In this document: positions 57,748 through 64,000 of the stretch, piece by piece
How the letters are laid out: the number at the start of each line of letters is the position of its first letter
Numbering within the stretch: position 1 is the stretch's first letter
NCBI RefSeq assembly: GCF_000189635.1
Contig: NW_002476145.1
Span: forward strand, 1 to 64,000
Length of the DNA stretch: 64,000 nucleotides
Source of the DNA: Tetrahymena thermophila SB210
Taxonomy: Eukaryota; Ciliophora; Oligohymenophorea; Hymenostomatida; Tetrahymenidae
Reading direction: 5' to 3'
Notes under the pieces: model-generated
The model's input: the letters and a program-made list of their open reading frames with translations, nothing else
Database searches by the model: none
Told to the model about the DNA's origin: nothing
Made by a program: the position numbers and the translations under genes

Positions 57748-60700
57748 TAAGAGATAACTAAGCTTTGTTAAATTAACTTATAACAAAAATATTACTCCTC
57801 TTTAAAAGAAATTATGATCTACTCAGAAAAAAAATATCATAGTTTTTTTTATAAAAAAAGATATTAATTTTAATACAAATTTAGACAAAAAACTTTATTT
57901 AAAATTAAGATTAAAACAATTAAAACTTTTTAAAGAAATTTAAATTAAAATAGAAACATTTTAAATTATAGTATTATAAATATGGTTTTAAATATAATTT
58001 CAATTTTTTATTGTAAACTTTTAGTTAAATTTGTAGCACAATTAATAACTTAAAAAACTATTTATGGTAGATTAAAATTTAAAGTAGATAAACTTATTTT
58101 CTTATTTTAGATAGCCAAAAGAAATTATTTTTAATCTGACAAAAAGAATTGGTTGATATATATTTCAAAAATATTATCAAATTATCTATTTATCTATTGA
58201 ATATATTTAAATATTATAATAACTTTTTATAATTTACTTTTTATGGTTATATAAACAATAACTCAAACAATATACAAAAAAATAATATTAATATCTTTAA
58301 TATTTATAAAAATAAATACTTTCTTTATTATTTTATACATATCTTCTTAATACTTTATGAAGTTTACATTTATCAAAGCATTTCAAATCCTACCCCTTAC
58401 TAATCTTACTAAATACATGAATATTAATATATACTTACCTACCTACCTAACTTAAAAGTACAAGAATAACAAATTAATTTTGATTGTAAAATATTATATT
58501 ATCAAAAATATTAGATTAATTTGTCCTTTCAGCTTACACTCACTAATTAAATACCCGTTGAGTTGCATGAAAATGAACATTTTTATTATATGATAATTAT
58601 CAAATATTAACAGCTTCATAAATTTTTGTGGAATATATATACCTGTTAAAAAGGTTAATAGATAAATTCCTTCTTAAATTTAATTAAAGATACACTGTAA
58701 TTTAAAGAAAGGCTAAATTTATGTTTAATATTTAAAAAGTTTTGATTTTTCATTAGAATAACTTTACATAAAAATACAATAAAGATTTTTTAAAATCATT
58801 TAGAATTTAGTATTTAAATCTTTGATGTTAAATATATTTTTAAAGAAAATAAGCTTACCTTGGTTGATTGATTGATATTTATTTTAATTTGTTTAAATAA
58901 ATATCAAATTAATATTCTGAAATAAATAGAAAAGGATTGTGAAAAAATTATTATTATTTTTTATTTTTCAATTTTGATATTTTAAAAAAAATATAATTGT
59001 GTCAAAACATAAAGGATGTGAACAAAGTTTTTCTAAATTTACATTAAAAATATAATTTTTATCTTATTTATTGTTATTATAATTAACAGAAATTTAAAAA
59101 CTTAGAATAATTACATTTTTTGTTGTTTTTTAAAAGTTAAAAAGAAAATCCATCTGATCTTAATTTAAATAATTTTTGAATCACTTTTACCTGATTTTAA
59201 TGAGTGAGTGATGTAATTCAAAAAGCAATTTAAATCATTTCAGTATTTTGTTTATTAACTTATTTATTCATTTATTCAAGCATGCTTTTTAAGATATAGT
59301 TTTTTACATCTAAAAAAATCCAAATATATAAAATTTGAATAAATATTTTAAAAAGAACATACATATGCACGTAAAGAATGAAATGAAAGATATTAAGTTG
59401 AGGAAAGTTTACAAAAAAAGAAACCCTGTAGTTAATATTTATGATAAATTGTGGGAGCTTAACAACAATTTTGAATTTATATATTTTTTACTAAATAGTC
59501 TTTTTTATTATTTCAAAAATTAATAAATCTTTATTTTTTTTCTTTCTAAATTTTTACCCTACCCAATCAACTCCCAGCTTCTAATTTTCTTTTTTATTAT
59601 TTAGATAGAGAAAAAGCAGTTCAAAACTCAGAAGAAGATCGATTGACAGCAAAATTATTATAGCCAAAAAGAAAATTCTAAAATGTAAATACATTATAGT
59701 GAATACAATTTGTAATAAACAAAATAAACTCAAATCAGTATACTTGCATTTATATTTAAATCAAAATACCTAATCCTTATAAATTAGGTATAAACAAGAG
59801 ATTGTATTCTAATTGATATTTATTAAATTATTTATAAATCTTCATTTTGTATTCATCAATATTAATTGGGGAGCGACTAATTTTTTAAAATTTAACAAAA
59901 GTACTGTATTCTTTGTATTCTTCCTTCATATGTTTTATAATTCCTATCCACTTTTTTCTTAAATTAATAAATAAACATAAGTAACTTGATCAGATAAGGG
60001 TCCTAAACAGAGAAGCTTCTATTTTTGAAAAAGAAATATTATTATAATATATTATATTACTAGACCAACTTTCAAATAAATAAGAAAGTCATACAGTTTA
60101 AAATTTTTTTTTTTTCTACAAAAGTGGTTTGAAATTATTTTGGCATTTGCATATAAAAAAATACTATTAAAAAGCTGAAAATAATACTCTTTAGAATAGA
60201 GCAAAAAGTATTTGTAGCCAATAAGTAATTTATTCTTAGATATTTAATAAAAGACTGAAAGTTGTGCTCTAAGTTCTAAGAAGCTTGCTTATCTAATAAG
60301 TAAATAAAAAAACATACAAATTTTGTTTTTATTTCTTTTAAATAGGACTTAATTAGCTAGTCAATGGTTTATTTTTAATAAAGAAGTTATGACGATTTAT
60401 TTTGATTTTGTTTTATGATTTAAATAATCAGAGTTTCTTTTTATAAATGAGCTATTAAGGCTGTATTTGATTATTTGTAACATCACTAAATCTAAACAAT
60501 ACTTTTGTTATTTTTTAATTTCTTTACATCATCACAAATTGATTATTAATTAATGAATAGACGCTATTGTAATAGAAGTCTTAATAATTAATTTCTAAAA
60601 TACTTAAGGAATATTTATTACTAAAATTTTATTATTTTATTTTAAGAGTTTGCTTTCAAACATTCTTTTGGAAATCTTTTTATATAAAATCCAAAATAAT

Positions 60701-61953
60701 TTGCTTCATTTATCATTTTCAAAATCACACCTATTTATCAATTTTTCATGACTATTAATTTATTTTTTCTTATATCTAAAATAAAATATCTGAATATATT
60801 TAAAATTGTATATTGTATTTTTCTGTTTCTAATTAATTTTTAGGTTTTTTACTATTTTTGTAAATACAATTCATTGTTAAAGCTATAATAAAAGAAATTA
60901 AGATGAACTATTTTCTTTTATACAATAAGTATTTTAAATGAAATTATAAACATTTTTAGGCATTTACTAAATTAATTTATGAAAGTTTTTTTTAAATAAA
61001 TAAACTGTAATGATATTTTATACTTAGCATATAACCTTAAAAAACTTATGTAATTTAAACTGAATTTAATATATTTAAAATAGATAATCAAATTATCCAT
61101 TTCTCATTTTTACATTCTAAAAGAAAAGAAGTATTTTCCTTATCTTTTTTTTCAGAAAGTTAATTAAAAACTTGGTAAGTATTCTTTATATTAATTTACA
61201 TTATTAGCAGAAATAAATTCTTATATAATAAACAAAATATTTATGAAAATAATTTATTTTTCTATTTTTAGCGAAGATAAGTCACTTATAAAGCATATAT
61301 TTATTATAGTAGTGATATTAATATTTTTATTTTTAGAGAGTTGAGAAAAATGAAAATTTAGTTTTAAATATAAAAAACATCAAAAAATACAATTAAATAA
61401 TGATATTTAGGATTTATTATAATTAAATTTTCAATTAAATATTTCAAATAAAACAAATAGCCTTTGATATATCTATTTGATTATTTTTAACACAAACAAT
61501 CAAAGAACTTAGAACCCAAAATAGGTTTTTAAACTTAATTACATGTTAAATTTATAATATTTTAAAATGAAAATGATTTTAGAGTAAGACTTATTTATTT
61601 GGCTTAGATGATAAACAAAACTTTCTAAATTATATTCTAAAATTATAAGCATAACATTATGTAAATGTTTGTAATTATAGAATGTGTATATTCAGAGAAT
61701 AAAAAAAATATTTTGAGTTATAACATTAACTAAATTAAATATAATATAATTGAAGTAATACAAACAAGTGCAGTTTTTATAAATTTAAAATACTAAATAA
61801 GTTAAATTGTTTATCATGAAACTTGAGTTGAAATATTTTTAGAGTAGATTTATTTTTCTATTAAATTAAATTCTTAAGTAATAAGACAGAATGAATAATG
61901 TTTGTTTGTTGTTAAGAATTTTATATATATGTTGGAAGGTTATTAAAATACAT
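57748..61953. other. Long convergent intergenic region
   Basis: 4.2 kb between the 3' ends of D and the transporter gene. It is mostly very AT-rich with no coding composition. It holds a TACC repeat near 58435-58448, a possible small gene at 59365-59702, and long A/T runs. No RNA gene or mobile element was recognised. Confidence 0.45.
59365..59702 (+). CDS. Possible small two-exon gene, unknown
   Basis: Tentative 76-residue model: exon 59365-59497, intron 59498-59604 with a poor GTCTTT donor and a good TTTAG acceptor, and exon 59605-59702. Exon 1 is basic (KDIKLRKVYKKRNP). Exon 2 reads like real coding sequence (REKAVQNSEEDRLTAKLLQP) and ends at TGA 59700-59702. The local GC content rises near the acceptor. 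There is no family match and no signal peptide. Without the splice the first frame runs on through T-rich sequence to a TGA near 59643, which is less convincing. Confidence 0.3.
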
Positions 61954-63876
61954 TCAAATTGTTTTTATCAGCTCAGTTGCTAAAGACAAATCTTTATAGA
62001 GTTGCATTTCGATATCTTCTTTGCCATCTTCAACGTGGACATAATCACTGTAAATTGGTTTTCCATCTTCTTTATAAAGATCTTCAAAGAATTGAATAAT
62101 GTAATATGTGAATATGCAGTATAAACCGTAACCAAAGAATTAGTTAAATCTTAGCATTTCCATGAGATATTTATACAGAGGAAGGAGATCCATTACGATA
62201 ACACTAACTAAGTTGGAACAAGCAAATGAGAATTGGTGAAATTCTGGAGGGAGAATAATGTTGAGATAAGTTTAGAGGACTGTCCAAAGCATTTCGTGAG
62301 TTCCTTTTGCTATAATAATAGGGATTAAGGATAATATGATGCTTAATGTGTAGCCATTTCCAACTTCTTAGTTTAAGGGGTCAAAAAAGAGACAGCTAAT
62401 ATAAGAAACACCTACTATAAAGAATGAAACTCTAAGAATTTATCTTTCTGGGAACTTAATGATCAAGAATGTTGCACAAAAGTTACCTAGGAATTCAAAA
62501 ACAGTACTGAAGGCAACATTAGTGTAAATGTCACCACCGAGGTCTCCCATAACTAGCAAGCAACCAAAATATGCTATGTTTGTTCCAAGCCAACATAAAA
62601 TGAAAATTACAACATTTTTAAAATACTTTTCATTTTCGTGTATGCTCTTGAGCTAGTTTTTAAAGTCTTCCCAAGCAGTAGTATTTGCCTTAGGACGTTT
62701 AGTTGAAGAACTGGGACTAGCAGTGCTCTCATCCATGATTTTCAAGGATTCATCCAGTTTTTTCTGTTAAATACTTGCAGCTGCAGGTGCTTTAATTGTG
62801 AGTTCATGTTTATCTGTATCTAGCAAACGTTAATTTAAAGCATTTTTCTTGATAACTTTCTTTAAAATACTCGAATTGTTGTTTACGTTAATGTTTTAGC
62901 TGCTAGGTATTTTTTGAGTAGAAGTGCTAGGATTTTGAATTTAAGTACTGCTTGTAGGAGTATTAGCAGCAAAGTTAGATTTTGGTGGCTCAGAAGCTTT
63001 GTTTTGTTTACTAGCATCTTATTCTGATAATTATTGCTTTAAAACAGGTGGTTGATATTTCTACTATTGTTATTAACCTAATTAATTTGAATTTCCAAGA
63101 GGGTTGGACAAAAACGAATCAGAAACAGCATTTTAATTTTGTCTAGAGATAGGTCTTAAGTTAGTAGGCTTGAAGTAAATCAGAAGGCCAGTGAGAATAA
63201 GGTAAGGAATACCTGCAAAGATGACAAGAGATTATCTCCAGAAACCAAAATAATAAGTAAAAAGGCAGTATAGAAGCATGAATACAGGCCATGCAGTGTT
63301 ATATATTGAGGGACCGAATTTGCTTAAAACACCATTAAAGAAGAAATTGAGGTGAGCAAAAATGATACTCATGTAGAGCCCATAGTAAGTGTTCCACACA
63401 AACAAAATAGGAATGAGTAAAAAAGGATTAGTAACGAAATAGCTTAAGCAAAGAAATATTCCAGTGATTAAATTTCCGTAAATGAAATAATTATATTGCT
63501 TTTTGGGGTGTATGTAAATAGCTGTACCAACGACAAAAGAGAAAATCTAACCAGCAGCCATCATTGTGAGAATAGCTGTTTCTATGAATTTTCTACCACA
63601 GTATAGATTGAATTCCATTGAAATGGAGTTGATCTAAGGGTAATCAGTAGAAATTCTATACATCACATTAGAGCTACAAGCATCAGCTTCATCACAAGGT
63701 TCATAGATTTATTAGTTATTTGAGTCGAAAGCTCCTAGCTTGGCACAATAAAATTGAGGACGATAAAAAATAATAGGAATAGTAGCATAAACGCAGCCAT
63801 TAAGAGCAAAAATGAACCCTAAAATGGCAAATCTACAAAGGGTGTTATAATCAGCAATACGAGCAAAGGCCTCCAT
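61954..63876 (-). CDS. Major facilitator transporter, SLC22 (organic cation transporter)-like
   Basis: Uninterrupted 640-residue frame, stop TGA rc at 61954-61956. Twelve membrane spans fall in two sets of six. The first starts directly after the N-terminus (FAILGFIFALNGCVYATIPI) and the second near residue 390 (VVIFILCWLGTNIAYFG). A long loop between spans 1 and 2 carries several cysteines (CDEADACSS, YCGRKFIE), as in the SLC22 extracellular loop. A 150-residue Gln/Ser/Pro-rich central loop separates the halves, and the C-terminus is acidic and cytosolic. Substrate is unknown; organic ions or sugars are possible. The start at 63876 is the first ATG in frame, 12-16 residues before span 1 as usual for the family. 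The frame reads on upstream with coding-like composition except for one TGA, so the true N-terminus may be longer. Confidence 0.85.
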
Positions 63877-64000
63877 TTGATCAGGCAGATGAAAAGTAAA
63901 TCAAATCAACTTTAAGAAAGAAGGTTCTTTAGATTATGGATGGGTAAATAAACCACTTTGGTTGTAAGGGTATAGGAAAATGGGAACAAGAGGTTTAAGT
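63877..64000 (-). other. Coding-like sequence upstream of the transporter start
   Basis: On the minus strand this stretch is in frame with the transporter and rich in Pro, Phe and Leu codons (PIFLYPYN, SKEPSFLKLI). One TGA lies just upstream of the chosen ATG. GC content is higher than in the neighbouring spacers. It may be an earlier exon, a 5' leader or a disrupted N-terminus; the window ends here. Confidence 0.35.

Overview
The window reads as ciliate nuclear DNA, very probably macronuclear or macronucleus-destined DNA of Tetrahymena or a close relative. It is extremely AT-rich. TAA and TAG occur inside every long reading frame where glutamine fits, and only TGA ends genes. The introns are short, AT-rich GT...AG introns. 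No bacterial signals, tRNA, rRNA, transposon or CRISPR array was seen. Proteins were read by eye with TAA/TAG = Gln. Exon joins were chosen so that phase and length close exactly and paralogues agree. No database search was possible.

Layout. 159-2221 (-): receptor-like type I membrane protein with a cysteine-rich segment and an acidic tail. 2940-4613 (+): Q/N/S-rich protein of unknown function. 6256-9155 (+): C2H2 zinc-finger protein. 11287-11739 (+): Janus/PHPT1-type phosphohistidine phosphatase. 12716-14390 (-): importin-alpha-like armadillo protein. 16574-18817 (+): TH1-like domain fused to an AGC-type pseudokinase. 20883-22328 (+): secreted histidine acid phosphatase. 61954-63876 (-): SLC22-like major facilitator transporter. 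Two weaker gene candidates lie at about 9665-10021 and 59365-59702.

The centre, 23623-57747, is the unusual part: four head-to-tail paralogues (A, B, C, D) of a very large polytopic membrane protein (2204, 2164, 2152 and 2041 residues; 14, 15, 14 and 16 exons). Each has an N-terminal signal or anchor, a cysteine-containing ectodomain of about 400 residues, about nine membrane spans, and a cytosolic tail of about 900-1000 residues. The tail carries a coiled coil, two conserved Cys-x2-Cys knuckles and a long Gln/Asn/Ser/acidic region with a conserved Thr-His-Pro motif. Several membrane-core exons keep the same length in all four copies (one is exactly 175 nt in each), while tail sequences drift. 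I do not recognise the family. It is the best candidate here for an undescribed system, perhaps a locally expanded surface sensor or transport complex, but no function is shown by sequence alone.

The single-copy genes flanking the array have ordinary cellular roles (nuclear import, phosphatases, transport), and nothing seen ties them functionally to the array. Intergenic stretches are 0.5-4.2 kb of AT-rich DNA with simple repeats.
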